From assembly GCF_000452705.1 (NCBI RefSeq), contig NZ_CP007014.1:5362501-5426500 (forward strand): 64,000 bases of DNA, in the 5' to 3' direction. Below the pieces are notes generated by a model, which did no database searches, had not been told where the DNA came from, and saw only the letters and a program-made list of their open reading frames with translations. Positions 16,886 to 26,610 of the stretch are shown here, piece by piece. Each line of letters starts with the position of its first letter. Positions within the stretch are counted from its first letter, which is position 1. This DNA comes from Pseudomonas syringae CC1557. Lineage in GTDB: Bacteria; Pseudomonadota; Gammaproteobacteria; Pseudomonadales; Pseudomonadaceae. The translations under genes and the position numbers were made by a program.

Positions 16886-16969
16886 GGCGAGCTGGCTCCT
16901 GAGGGAATCGGGATCACAGCTTCCGGGATCAGCTAAGCACTTTGAATGTGGGGTTTATGGAGCGCTTAC

Positions 16970-16977
16970 ACTTTTCC
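16970..16977. repeat. IS66 target-site duplication, right copy
   Basis: ACTTTTCC follows the right IS end directly and matches the left copy at 14816-14823. Confidence 0.92.
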
Positions 16978-17134
16978 GAGCAGGCCCCACCTGACCATGC
17001 CTCTCTGATGGTCCGTACAGAAGAGCAGTAGGGTGTTTGCTCTTCTACAGCATTAAAAATGCTTGTTCGCAACAATTTCGGTAGTAACGTAACTTATTGT
17101 TATGAGTATAAAAAGCGCTAAAAATATCAGCCTT

Positions 17135-17149
17135 ATGGACTCTGTCCAT
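17135..17149. other. Short hairpin after the intact immunity-like gene
   Basis: ATGGAC, loop TCT, GTCCAT lies 11 bases beyond the stop of the gene at 17160. It is short and lacks an adjacent T-run; it may be a weak 3'-end structure. Confidence 0.35.
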
Positions 17150-17159
17150 CTTTATTTCA

Positions 17160-17537
17160 TTAGCGCTCAAGGATGTAGCGCAAAGCCTGAAGTAGTATCA
17201 ATGCGATAAACAATGCTGCTGAAGTGATTGCCGGAATTACAAGGAGCTTTTTGTAATGATTTGGAAGGTTTTTTATTTCGCGTGCGTCAACGAAACCTCT
17301 TCGGGCACTAAGTTGAGGCATCATTAAAATCATAGCGATTACGCCGCCTCGCATTATTTTGCCGAGCAGGCCGCCGCCAGAATATGCTTCTTTGACAGTT
17401 GTTATGTAGGAGCAGTTTGGTAAATATGCCTCTATAGTTTCAACATGCTTGTGTGCTATTACAGCAATAACGATGCTTGTTAAGAGCAATGGTATCAATA
17501 TGGCCCCGCCGATCAGACCTATCATAGTGTCTGTCAT
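17160..17537 (-). CDS. Small polytopic membrane protein, probable immunity protein
   Basis: A 125-aa inner-membrane protein with hydrophobic stretches at about residues 5-28, 64-76 and 97-118. A conserved loop ETIEAYLPNCSYITTVKEAY separates the first two. Its ATG overlaps the end of the upstream effector-like gene by 4 bases, so the two are made together. Being small, membrane-bound, directly downstream of a putative pore-forming protein, and present in three local copies, it is most simply an immunity protein. This is inference. It is not a family I can name. Confidence 0.75.
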   Translation of the reverse strand: MTDTMIGLIGGAILIPLLLTSIVIAVIAHKHVETIEAYLPNCSYITTVKEAYSGGGLLGKIMRGGVIAMILMMPQLSARRGFVDAREIKNLPNHYKKLLVIPAITSAALFIALILLQALRYILER

Positions 17538-18508
17538 TTCGATATAGCTCCATAAAGAATCTCGCCAAATTTTTCACCCGCCGACTCACCTAGTTCGCCA
17601 CCTGCCCATCCTCCAACTGCACCTCCGACAACGCCACATGCCAAAGCACCTGGACCCGTCGTTATACCCAAAATAAAAGCACAACCTCCCACAGCCGCAT
17701 AGCCTGCGAGATAACCACCTGCACTTGCTCCGCCGATACTACCCATCAATGAGCTCCCTTCAACATACTTCGCTTTTCGACACTGCTCCTCACGCCCTAG
17801 CGTACAGGCGTTACGAATCTCAATTGCAGTTGAACCTACCTCAAGCGCAGTCCCAATATACGTTCCCCTCTTGATCCATTTAGAGGCTTTAGCCACGCCA
17901 GATACCTTGTCAGCATATCCTGCGATTTCTCCGGTATGCATATAGCTGTTGGTTGAAAGTCCAAGCAGTCTTTTGATTGAACCTTCGTTGCGCAGCCCGG
18001 ATCCATACGCCAGGAAATTATTCAGCAGTTTATCAAGCTTCATGAACAGTTCTGTTCGTTTGGCGTAGAACGCGTCTCGTTGCGTCATCGTGCCTGACCC
18101 CATGTGTTCCCGGTAGAGTTTTTCGATATCCTGAAGCGATTTCTTGATCTCGTCCATGTGTTTGGCCCAGCCGTCACTCGTAGCGCCTATACCCATGGAT
18201 GTATAGGAAATCGCCTGCTTAAGCAGCTCAAAATTATCAAGGAAGAAATCATCCGCCTCTACGCCGTTTGTCAACAACGCTGTATGTACCTCCGCAGCCT
18301 TTGCCATCAGGAAAGCTTCCTGAGCGGTAGACAAGGGGGTGGAGGCGTCACCGACGATGACCAGCTCGCCGGCGAGGACAACGCTGCCTGAAATGTGAGA
18401 GTTCAGTGCGACGAACTTGGCCTTGGAGTTGTTTGGCAGCGCGAGATTGGCTTTCAAAGAGTCGAAGGTCTGTGTTCTGACATTGATGAAGGAGCGTGCT
18501 TCGGCCAT
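17534..18508 (-). CDS. Hcp-linked putative pore-forming effector with glycine-zipper domain
   Basis: A 324-aa protein starting MAEARSFINVRTQTF. Residues 1-60 form a beta-rich segment with GSVVLAGELVIVGD; 60-170 are amphipathic helices; 205-225 are basic; 251-304 are an almost continuous Gly/Ala membrane stretch with GxxxG-type repeats (SIGGASAGGYLAGYAAVGG, GVVGGAVGGWAGGELGESAG). It has no signal peptide. Its gene begins 9 bases after the hcp stop and its ribosome site GAGG overlaps that stop. Cargo of an Hcp tube that permeabilises the target inner membrane is the likely role, by analogy with small Hcp-delivered toxins; function is inferred. Confidence 0.75.
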   Translation of the reverse strand: MAEARSFINVRTQTFDSLKANLALPNNSKAKFVALNSHISGSVVLAGELVIVGDASTPLSTAQEAFLMAKAAEVHTALLTNGVEADDFFLDNFELLKQAISYTSMGIGATSDGWAKHMDEIKKSLQDIEKLYREHMGSGTMTQRDAFYAKRTELFMKLDKLLNNFLAYGSGLRNEGSIKRLLGLSTNSYMHTGEIAGYADKVSGVAKASKWIKRGTYIGTALEVGSTAIEIRNACTLGREEQCRKAKYVEGSSLMGSIGGASAGGYLAGYAAVGGCAFILGITTGPGALACGVVGGAVGGWAGGELGESAGEKFGEILYGAISK

Positions 18509-18517
18509 GGTCGTGCC

Positions 18518-19006
18518 TCACGAGTACTTTTTATTATTGATCCGGTCCCATCCGCCAGCCACGTTACCGCCGGCCGTGCCGTCGACACGTTTTTGCAAGG
18601 TGTAGGTGGTTTTTATCCGGCCGTAGTTGAGCTGAACGATTTCGATGGGTATGCCGGAACTCGCACTCTGTGTGTAGTCGGCGATGATGACTTCTTCGAG
18701 CACCACTTCGTAGTATTTGAGTTTGTCGGTGCCTGCGCGACACAGCACCAGCTTCACTTCCTTGAGGTGCTGGCCTGCGCAACTGGCTTCCATGAGCTTG
18801 CAGCTGGCACTGTCGAGGTATTTGGTAAAGGTGAAGTTGGTCATGGTGGTGCGACCGGATGAAGCACCGCCCGAGGAACTGGCGGTAGCGGAGGTGCTTT
18901 GGCTGACGCCGAAGTTATAACCAGTGATTTCAATCCATTTGCTGTACTTCTCGTCTAGCGCCTCGCCGGGGATATCTGCTATCTGAATAAAAGCGTCGAA
19001 AGCCAT
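18518..19006 (-). CDS. hcp: Hcp-family type VI secretion tube protein
   Basis: A 162-aa Hcp (DUF796) protein: MAFDAFIQIADIPGEALDEK, then WIEITGYNFGVSQ, a Ser/Gly-rich loop at about 41-52, FTFTKYLDSAS, and the family ending GGNVAGGWDRINNKK. Hcp hexamers stack into the T6SS tube and carry small effectors in the lumen. No other T6SS structural genes are visible, so this is an orphan hcp that would use an apparatus encoded elsewhere. The longer open frame to 19090 lacks support; the ATG at 19006 follows AAGGAAAGG. It heads the effector-immunity operon. Confidence 0.93.
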   Translation of the reverse strand: MAFDAFIQIADIPGEALDEKYSKWIEITGYNFGVSQSTSATASSSGGASSGRTTMTNFTFTKYLDSASCKLMEASCAGQHLKEVKLVLCRAGTDKLKYYEVVLEEVIIADYTQSASSGIPIEIVQLNYGRIKTTYTLQKRVDGTAGGNVAGGWDRINNKKYS

Positions 19007-19149
19007 GCGTACCTTTCCTTGGTAATCAGTGGTGTATCGTAGTTTTTTGCGATAAGCGGCTATGACAACAAATTTTTCTGCTGGTTTCAAGGCGTGGAGG
19101 CACGCTTGAAACGCAATGTCTAATTTTGTGTTTAATACTTAAACGCGTT

Positions 19150-19345
19150 AGATAAAATAATGTATTGAGTCGGCGGGCGAGTATTCTTGCCTCGGCCAGC
19201 CACACCCATGCCTCGCGCTTGTCGCAAAAAGACGGCCGTGGTGCATTATCAGCTGCAGAGCCTCTCATTCCAGGCATAAGTCCGCTCTACCACCCACCGC
19301 TTGGGCATGACCACAAATCCAGCTTGAACAGGCTCCACGGAAAAT
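19150..19345 (-). pseudogene. C-terminal remnant of an IS5-family transposase
   Basis: On the minus strand the stretch reads VEPVQAGFVVMPKRWVVERT followed by YAWNERLCS and a stop; about 60 bases later comes REAWVWLAEARILARRLNTLF. These are the two conserved C-terminal blocks of IS427/IS1031-type IS5 transposases, with an internal deletion and stop. It forms the right edge of the hcp island. It belongs to a different IS5 subgroup from the remnant at 13.9 kb. Confidence 0.75.
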
Positions 19346-19530
19346 AGGTCGACTTGTTCCGAGTAGCATTGCCCTCCGCTCCTGTTGTTCGACCTACGGA
19401 TAACTTGAATATCGATCTCGCGTATTTAACTCATGCGTCGTGTTGCCTGACGTATCACAGGACGTTGAAAACTCGATCAGGATATTGAAAGACTCTATCG
19501 AGTTGGCGATCACAGACTTTTCGAATGCAA

Positions 19531-19917
19531 TCACCGCTCACGGAGCGCTCGACATGAGTCAGCTTGAAGCGATTCAACATATGAGCGCCACTCACCGATT
19601 TCTCCCGACAAAGCCTGGACCAAGGCAATGATGCTTTGGTCCAGGCACTGTGCACCAAGTGAACTGACGCGAGCGTTATAAACAGACCAGACCACTACAG
19701 CGCCTTCCTTACACTTTCCGGCAAATAATCCACGTACCTGCGCATCGGATTTTTGGCATTGGGCGACGATGTTCGGCGTCGCCTCCAGCAGTTCAAGAAC
19801 GAGGGCCTGACGCTCGTCCAGGGTGAAAAATTGCTCTATGACCGGACCGCTCGACAGGTACAGCTCTGTCCGCATAAGCGCGTCCGGCTTGACGCCCTTG
19901 CGCCATCTGGCGCCCAC
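19531..19917 (-). CDS. Hypothetical protein
   Basis: A 128-codon frame from a GTG, or about 114 codons from the ATG of MRTELYLSSGPV. The composition is protein-like, with amphipathic helices (FFTLDERQALVLELLEAT) and four cysteines, but I recognise no family. There is no clear ribosome site before either start, and REP-like DNA lies upstream. It may be the remaining part of a larger gene or a chance frame. It is bounded by the IS5 remnant and the glpT leader. Confidence 0.35.
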   Translation of the reverse strand: MGARWRKGVKPDALMRTELYLSSGPVIEQFFTLDERQALVLELLEATPNIVAQCQKSDAQVRGLFAGKCKEGAVVVWSVYNARVSSLGAQCLDQSIIALVQALSGEIGEWRSYVESLQADSCRALRER

Positions 19918-19970
19918 AGTTTTGCCTGCGGAGACTGAAACTCGCTCAAAAGCCGGGAGATCACCTCAAA

Positions 19971-20004
19971 TGTGGGAGCGAGCGAGCTCGCGAAAGGGCC
20001 GATA
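19971..20004. repeat. REP-like element of the GGGAGCGAGC class
   Basis: TGTGGGAGCGAGCGAGCTCG followed by CGAAAGGGCCGATAC matches the pseudomonad REP theme of a GGGAGCGAGC...GCTCGCGAA palindrome. A second, weaker member (GCAGGAGCGAACTTGTTCGC) occurs near 42.84 kb. Confidence 0.65.
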
Positions 20005-20193
20005 CATTTTTCAACGGCAGGAAGAATAAACACGAAAATTCTCATTTTTATATTGGCTCATCGTCTCGGCGCCCCCCTTTGGCGCAATGATGACGATGGT
20101 ATGAGGCGCCCAGCGAGGCCGTAAGTACACGACTTCCGAGACACCCGTAGGACCCATCCCAAACCCGCTACACCTCTAAAAACATCTGCTCAA

Positions 20194-20209
20194 TGTTCAT
20201 AAAAGAACA
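20194..20209. promoter_or_regulatory. Inverted repeat upstream of glpT
   Basis: TGTTC-ATAAAA-GAACA is a perfect 5-6-5 palindrome 111 bases before the glpT start. It could be a regulator site (GlpR is the expected regulator of glpT), but I cannot confirm that the motif matches the pseudomonad GlpR box. Confidence 0.35.
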
Positions 20210-20319
20210 ACGATTCTTCCCGTTTTCCTACGAAAAATCAGCCGAGAGGCACTGCTTTTTTCTGTAATGAAAATGTAATATTCGCATTCGCAAAAAAAAT
20301 AATAATCAGGAGCATCTCC

Positions 20320-21669
20320 ATGTTTGGTTTTTTCCGCCCCGCCAGGCACCAGACACCCCTTCCCGAAGAAAAAATCGACAACACCTATCGCCGTCTGCGT
20401 TGGCAGATCTTCGCCGGTATCTTTATCGGTTATGCCGGTTACTACCTGCTGCGCAAGAATTTCTCGCTGGCAATGCCGTACCTGATCGACGAGGGGTACA
20501 CGCGTGGCCAGCTCGGCGTGGCGATGTCGGCCATCGCAATTGCCTATGGTTTGTCGAAATTCCTCATGGGCATCGTTTCGGACCGCTCCAACCCGCGTTA
20601 TTTTCTGCCGTTCGGCCTGCTGGTCTCTGCGGGGATCATGTTTGTCTTCGGTTTTGCGCACTGGGCGACCTCCAGCGTCACGATCATGTTTGTGCTGCTG
20701 TTCATCAACGGCTGGGCGCAGGGCATGGGCTGGCCACCGAGCGGGCGGACGATGGTCCACTGGTGGTCGCAGAAAGAGCGCGGCGGTGTGGTGTCGGTGT
20801 GGAATGTGGCGCACAACGTCGGCGGCGGCCTGATCGGTCCGCTGTTTCTGCTCGGCATGGGCTGGACCAACGACTGGCATGCGGCGTTCTACGTACCGGC
20901 TGCAGTGGCGCTGCTGGTGGCGGTATTTGCGTTTGTCATGATGCGCGACACGCCGCAATCCGTGGGCCTGCCGCCTATCGAGCATTACAAGAACGATTAC
21001 CCGGAAGGCTACGACGCGAGTCACGAAGAAGAATTCAGCGCCAGGGAAATCTTCGTCAAGTATGTGCTGCGCAACAAGTTTCTCTGGTACATCGCCATGG
21101 CCAATGTGTTCGTTTACCTACTGCGCTACGGCGTGCTGGACTGGGCACCCACTTATCTGAAAGAGGCCAAGCACTTTTCGGTTGATAAGACCTCGTGGGC
21201 TTACTTTCTGTACGAGTGGGCGGGCATTCCGGGCACGCTGCTGTGCGGCTGGATGTCGGACAAGATATTCAAGGGCAATCGCGGCCTGACCGGCATGGTG
21301 TTCATGTTTCTGGTGACCATCGCCACGCTGGTGTACTGGCTGAATCCTGAAGGCAACCCGACCGTCGACATGATCGCGCTGGTCTCCATCGGCTTCCTGA
21401 TCTACGGCCCGGTAATGCTGATCGGCTTGCAGGCGCTGGAACTCGCGCCGAAGAAAGCTGCGGGTACGGCAGCAGGTTTCACCGGTCTGTTCGGTTATCT
21501 GGGCGGTTCGGTCGCAGCCAGTGCGGCGATGGGCTACACGGTTGACCACTTCGGCTGGGATGGCGGATTTGTGCTACTGATCGGTGCGTGCATTCTGGCG
21601 ATGGCGTTTCTGGCGCCGACACTGCGCCACAAACAGGTCGCCAGCACGTCTCGCGACAGCAAGCACTAA
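20320..21669 (+). CDS. glpT: Glycerol-3-phosphate transporter
   Basis: A 449-aa organophosphate:phosphate antiporter of the MFS with 12 membrane segments. It has the GlpT/UhpT signatures [18 protein letters not shown] near residue 40, the GLSKFLMG and [20 protein letters not shown] region near 130, and the [19 protein letters not shown] helix late in the protein. It exchanges external glycerol-3-phosphate for internal phosphate and also admits fosfomycin in other bacteria. It is monocistronic. The ATG follows AGGAGC. Confidence 0.93.
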   Translation: MFGFFRPARHQTPLPEEKIDNTYRRLRWQIFAGIFIGYAGYYLLRKNFSLAMPYLIDEGYTRGQLGVAMSAIAIAYGLSKFLMGIVSDRSNPRYFLPFGLLVSAGIMFVFGFAHWATSSVTIMFVLLFINGWAQGMGWPPSGRTMVHWWSQKERGGVVSVWNVAHNVGGGLIGPLFLLGMGWTNDWHAAFYVPAAVALLVAVFAFVMMRDTPQSVGLPPIEHYKNDYPEGYDASHEEEFSAREIFVKYVLRNKFLWYIAMANVFVYLLRYGVLDWAPTYLKEAKHFSVDKTSWAYFLYEWAGIPGTLLCGWMSDKIFKGNRGLTGMVFMFLVTIATLVYWLNPEGNPTVDMIALVSIGFLIYGPVMLIGLQALELAPKKAAGTAAGFTGLFGYLGGSVAASAAMGYTVDHFGWDGGFVLLIGACILAMAFLAPTLRHKQVASTSRDSKH

Positions 21670-21682
21670 TAACGGAGCCCTG

Positions 21683-22351
21683 TCAGGCGGTCTCTGACTT
21701 GCAGCGTTTGAGCCGCGCCTCCAGATTCAGGTCTGGCATGGCGTGGCTACGCAGGGCCTTGGCGGTCTGCTCCACGTACTCACGGGTAGTGCCATAACGC
21801 CCGCTGGCGGTGGCCAGCACATGGCTGAGCACGCTGTCCGGCAGATTGCCCGCGTAGCTGGGCAGATGCCGCTCCAGGACAAATCCCAACGCCTGCACTT
21901 TTCTGCCATCTTCAAGACGGCAATTGAGCCAGTGCGGTCGATACGAGGGATAAGGCATTTCGCGCTCCCACAGGGCCAGCAGCGACGTTTCCAGGCATTC
22001 GTCCGGCAGACGATAAGCAAAACCGGTGCATGAGCCACCGCGATCCAGGCCGAATACCAGACCCGGTACTTCCGGTGTACCGCGATGTTCGTGGGACCAC
22101 AGGTAAAGCCCGCGGTGATAACCGTGCACGCGCGCGCGCTGGCTCTCTACGGCGGTGCACTCGGGCCGCCAGATCAGTGAGCCGTAGGCGAACAGCCACA
22201 CCGGGCCGCCCTTGTGGCGACGCATGGTGGCGCCCATGGATGCGAGCAGTTGCTCGCGGGTAAGCTGCGGGCCCATATCGATAACGGGCGGATACGTCAG
22301 GCCAAGGCCGTCGTGCACCGCCGCGGCCAACTCGTTGACTGGATTGTCCAT
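21683..22351 (-). CDS. ChaC-like gamma-glutamylcyclotransferase
   Basis: A 222-aa protein with the cyclotransferase signature VWLFAYGSLIWRPE near residue 50 and a likely catalytic glutamate in REMPYPSYRPHW near 140. ChaC-type enzymes cleave gamma-glutamyl groups of glutathione to 5-oxoproline. It is convergent with glpT (13-base gap). A ribosome site GGGAGG lies directly upstream, beside a perfect palindrome at 22360-22378. Confidence 0.87.
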   Translation of the reverse strand: MDNPVNELAAAVHDGLGLTYPPVIDMGPQLTREQLLASMGATMRRHKGGPVWLFAYGSLIWRPECTAVESQRARVHGYHRGLYLWSHEHRGTPEVPGLVFGLDRGGSCTGFAYRLPDECLETSLLALWEREMPYPSYRPHWLNCRLEDGRKVQALGFVLERHLPSYAGNLPDSVLSHVLATASGRYGTTREYVEQTAKALRSHAMPDLNLEARLKRCKSETA

Positions 22352-22359
22352 TTGCCTCC

Positions 22360-22378
22360 CTGACAGGCTGACTGTCAG
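22360..22378. promoter_or_regulatory. Palindrome at the ChaC-like gene leader
   Basis: CTGACAG-GCTGA-CTGTCAG is a perfect 7-5-7 inverted repeat that abuts the GGGAGG ribosome site of the ChaC-like gene. It could be a repressor site or an mRNA hairpin limiting ribosome access. Confidence 0.45.
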
Positions 22379-22558
22379 TCTTTACCGAGCCCCGCTGACT
22401 CGCTCGTGGGTGAGCGGCATCAGGGTGTCGTGGTTCGGTTCTATCTGCAGGCCACAGGCCTGTGTTGCCAAAAAACGTCTGGCGAGCCAATGACATCGCC
22501 GAAAACCATAAGCAGTTAAAGCAATTTACACTCCATTTGTGTTGCCGTCAGTCCGGCA

Positions 22559-23527
22559 TCATGGACGCGGGGCATAGGCGAATACATCAGCGCGCATCTG
22601 ATGGGCGTCCATGCCGGCACTGACCAGGGCGTCCAGCGTTCCGTAAATCATCGCAGGCGATCCGCTGGCGTAGACGTGTACCGCCGACAGGTCCTTGATG
22701 TCTTCGCAGACAGCTTCATGCAGCAGGCCGCAGCGCCCTTCCCAGCCGCACACATCGCTGACCACCTTGTGCAGGAACAGGTTGGGAAGTTTCGCCCATT
22801 CATCCCAGTGGCTGACCTGATAAAAATCATCAGGCTTGCGCACGCCCCAGTACAGATGCACCGGGTACTTGAAGCCCTCGGCGCGGCAGTGCTCGATCAG
22901 GCTGTTCATCTGCGCCATGCCGGTGCCTGCGGCAATCAGCACCAGCGGGCCTTCAGGCAGTTCGGCCAGATGGGTATCGCCAAACGGCAGCTCGACCCGC
23001 GCCATTTTGTTGCGCTGCAACTGTTTGATCAGGCTGCGTGCGCTGTCTTCGCGAGCCAGCACATGCAGTTCCAGATCGCGGCCCGTGTGCGGCGCCGAAG
23101 CAATGGAGAACGCTGATTTCTCGCCATTCTCGCGCTCGATCATCAGGTACTGTCCGGCGTGATAACGCGGCGCCTTGCCTGCTGGCGCGCGCAGGCCAAC
23201 CCGCCAGACATCACCACCCACCTCGACGCACTCGCTCACCTGGCAGGCGAAACTGCGCACCGGCAACTCGCCTCTGGCCAGCACGCCATCCCACAGCACG
23301 ACGCAATCTTCGAGCGGCTCGGCCACGCAGGTATGAATCTCGCCGTGATCGAGCACCTGCCCCGACTGCATCACCCGACCCTCTACCAGCAAGGCCGAGC
23401 AGACATGGCAATTGCCGTTGCGACAGCTCTGCGGGCATTCGTAGCCAAGGCGCTGTGCGGCATCGAGAATCCGCTCGCCCGGCAGGGTTTCCAGCACCGC
23501 ACCTGACGGCTGCAAAGTGACACGCAT
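22559..23527 (-). CDS. Ferredoxin-fused FAD/NAD reductase (CDP-6-deoxy-glucoseen reductase-like)
   Basis: A 322-aa protein beginning [20 protein letters not shown] plant-type 2Fe-2S domain comes first, with ligands in YECPQSCRNGNCHVCSALL and a later CVAEP cysteine. An FAD-binding domain with YHAGQYLMIE and an NAD domain with LVLIAAGTGMAQM follow. The ATG overlaps the ubiD stop (TGATG), so it is translationally coupled to ubiD. It is the flavin/electron-transfer partner conserved beside ubiD in pseudomonads; annotation as a sugar dehydratase reductase is by similarity only. Electron supply for flavin or quinone chemistry is plausible. Confidence 0.85.
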   Translation of the reverse strand: MRVTLQPSGAVLETLPGERILDAAQRLGYECPQSCRNGNCHVCSALLVEGRVMQSGQVLDHGEIHTCVAEPLEDCVVLWDGVLARGELPVRSFACQVSECVEVGGDVWRVGLRAPAGKAPRYHAGQYLMIERENGEKSAFSIASAPHTGRDLELHVLAREDSARSLIKQLQRNKMARVELPFGDTHLAELPEGPLVLIAAGTGMAQMNSLIEHCRAEGFKYPVHLYWGVRKPDDFYQVSHWDEWAKLPNLFLHKVVSDVCGWEGRCGLLHEAVCEDIKDLSAVHVYASGSPAMIYGTLDALVSAGMDAHQMRADVFAYAPRP

Positions 23528-25005
23528 CAATCTATTCCCAACTGCGTCCAGATCTCGTCCACCCGGCGGGTAGTGGCTTCGTCCTTGACGATCGCCCTGC
23601 CCCATTCACGCGTGGTCTCGCCTGGCCATTTGTTAGTGGCATCCAGACCCATTTTTGATCCCAATCCGGAAACCGGAGAAGCAAAGTCCAGGTAATCGAT
23701 GGGCGTGTTGTCGATCATGACCGTGTCGCGCTTGGGGTCCATACGGGTGGTGATGGCCCAGATCACGTCGTTCCAGTCACGCGCATTGATGTCGTCGTCG
23801 GTCACGATCACGAACTTGGTGTACATGAACTGGCGCAGGAACGACCAGACACCCAGCATCACGCGCTTGGCATGACCGGGGTACTGTTTCTTGATGGTCA
23901 CCACCGCCATGCGGTACGAACATCCCTCGGGCGGCAGGTAGAAATCGACGATTTCCGGAAACTGCTTTTGCAGGATCGGCACAAACACTTCGTTCAGCGC
24001 GACGCCCAGAATCGCCGGTTCATCCGGCGGACGGCCGGTGTAGGTGCTGTGGTAGATCGGCTTGATGCGATGGGTGATCCGCTCGACGGTCAGGACCGGA
24101 AAGCTGTCGACTTCGTTGTAATAGCCGGTGTGGTCGCCGTAAGGCCCCTCATTGGCCATTTCGCCCGGATGGATCACACCCTCCAGCACGATCTCGGCGC
24201 TGGCAGGCACTTGCAGGTTACTGCCACGGCATTTGATCAGCTCGGTGCGCGAACCGCGCAGCAGCCCGGCGAACGCGTATTCGGAGAGGCTGTCCGGCAC
24301 CGGGGTAACGGCACCCAGAATGGTCGCCGGGTCAGCGCCCAGCGCCACAGCAACCGGATAAGGCTCGCCTGGATGCTTGGCGCACCAGTCACGGAAGTCC
24401 AGCGCGCCGCCACGATGGCTGAGCCAGCGCATGATGATCTTGTTGCGGCCGATCACCTGCTGGCGGTAGATGCCGAGGTTCTGACGCTCTTTGTTCGGGC
24501 CTTTGGTCACCGTCAGGCCCCAGGTGATCAGCGGCGCGACATCGCCCGGCCAGCAGGTCTGCACCGGCAGCATGCCGAGGTCGACGTCATCCCCCTCAAT
24601 GACGACCTCCTGACACGGCGCGTCCTTGACGACCTTGGGCGCCATGGCAATGACCTTGCGGAAGATCGGCAGTTTGGACCAGGCATCTTTCAGACCCTTG
24701 GGTGGCTCGGGCTCTTTGAGAAACGCCAGCAACTTACCGATTTCGCGCAGCTCACTGACCGCCTCGGCGCCCATGCCCATGGCAACGCGTTCGGGCGTGC
24801 CGAACAGGTTGCCAAGCACCGGAATATCAAAGCCGATCGGTTTTTCGAACAGCAGGGCCGGGCCTTTGGCGCACAAGGTACGGTCACAGATTTCAGTCAT
24901 TTCCAGCACAGGCGAGATCGGCATCTGAATGCGTTTCAACTCTCCGCGCTGCTCAAGCTGCTGCACGAAATCCCTTAGATCTTTGAATTTCATTAACCCG
25001 GCCAT
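23527..25005 (-). CDS. ubiD: 4-hydroxy-3-polyprenylbenzoate decarboxylase
   Basis: A UbiD-family decarboxylase (492 aa from the first ATG, or 488 from [20 protein letters not shown] at 24993, the usual family start). It uses prenylated FMN made by UbiX to remove the carboxylate of the polyprenylated ring in ubiquinone synthesis. Conserved blocks include [32 protein letters not shown] and the C-terminal [20 protein letters not shown]. The start codon choice is uncertain since neither has a strong ribosome site. It is first of a two-gene operon and is separated from rho by a terminator. Confidence 0.93.
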   Translation of the reverse strand: MAGLMKFKDLRDFVQQLEQRGELKRIQMPISPVLEMTEICDRTLCAKGPALLFEKPIGFDIPVLGNLFGTPERVAMGMGAEAVSELREIGKLLAFLKEPEPPKGLKDAWSKLPIFRKVIAMAPKVVKDAPCQEVVIEGDDVDLGMLPVQTCWPGDVAPLITWGLTVTKGPNKERQNLGIYRQQVIGRNKIIMRWLSHRGGALDFRDWCAKHPGEPYPVAVALGADPATILGAVTPVPDSLSEYAFAGLLRGSRTELIKCRGSNLQVPASAEIVLEGVIHPGEMANEGPYGDHTGYYNEVDSFPVLTVERITHRIKPIYHSTYTGRPPDEPAILGVALNEVFVPILQKQFPEIVDFYLPPEGCSYRMAVVTIKKQYPGHAKRVMLGVWSFLRQFMYTKFVIVTDDDINARDWNDVIWAITTRMDPKRDTVMIDNTPIDYLDFASPVSGLGSKMGLDATNKWPGETTREWGRAIVKDEATTRRVDEIWTQLGID

Positions 25006-25072
25006 TTATCCAAATAGACGCACATCCTACCTGCTCCGGCCCTTCAAGGCAGCTAATCCGCGGCGCGCAGGC

Positions 25073-25105
25073 AAAAAAAAGGCGCCCCGAAGGACGCCTT
25101 TTTTT
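25073..25105. terminator. Terminator between rho and ubiD
   Basis: On the minus strand AGGCGTCC-TTCG-GGGCGCCT is an 8-bp stem with a UUCG tetraloop and one mismatch-tolerant pair, followed by eight Ts. An A/T-run on the other side would also allow function on the plus strand. It ends the rho transcript. Confidence 0.9.
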
Positions 25106-25120
25106 GAGTCAGCCTGCCTG

Positions 25121-26380
<1,260 letters not shown>

Positions 26381-26573
26381 ATGGGGAATGACGTAATCAT
26401 GTATGGAGGGGGAAATTAAGCTTTTGGCTTAATGAGGCCGCGCCGCAAAGAAGGCGACAGGATCGCGTACAAATCGAAAGGAGAGCGTCGGCGACGGCTA
26501 GCAGGGGGCAACGGAGAAGCCGTTGCGGGGCCGAATGTACCACCTGATTTTCCGGGCGTCTAGTACGACACTC

Positions 26574-26603
26574 GAAAAAAACCCCGCATTTTGCGGGGCT
26601 TTG
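26574..26603 (-). terminator. Terminator of trxA
   Basis: On the minus strand AGCCCCGCA-AAA-TGCGGGGTT is followed by a run of seven Ts. It lies immediately after the trxA stop and ahead of the rho leader. Confidence 0.9.
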
Positions 26604-26610
26604 AAACGCC

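Larger units (their letters stand above)
14824..16969 (-). mobile_element. IS66-family insertion sequence, 2146 bp, lacking tnpA
   Basis: Both ends carry the same inverted repeat: left GTAAGCGCTCCACAAACCCC, right (reversed) GTAAGCGCTCCATAAACCCC, one mismatch. They are flanked by an 8-bp direct repeat. Inside are tnpB (16526-16885) and a disrupted tnpC (14868-16507), both on the minus strand. Only 84 bases separate the tnpB start from the right end, so there is no tnpA, as in the shorter IS66 subgroup. The element sits in the second immunity-like paralog. It cannot move on its own as sequenced because tnpC is frameshifted. Confidence 0.95.
14663..17060 (-). pseudogene. Immunity-like paralog 2, frameshifted and split by IS66
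   Basis: Removing the IS66 element (14824-16969) and one target duplication joins two pieces of a third copy of the small membrane protein. The upstream part (16978 to about 17050) reads PYCSSVRTIREAWSGG; one lost base then leads to GLLGKVMRGGAISVVLIVPK. A second shift near 14750 leads to LDAKEVEKFPVLYKKFLIIP. These segments align with NCSYITTVKEAYSGGGLLGK and following residues of the intact gene at 17160. It has at least two frameshifts, an insertion, and no recognisable N-terminal helix. It cannot be functional. Confidence 0.8.
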
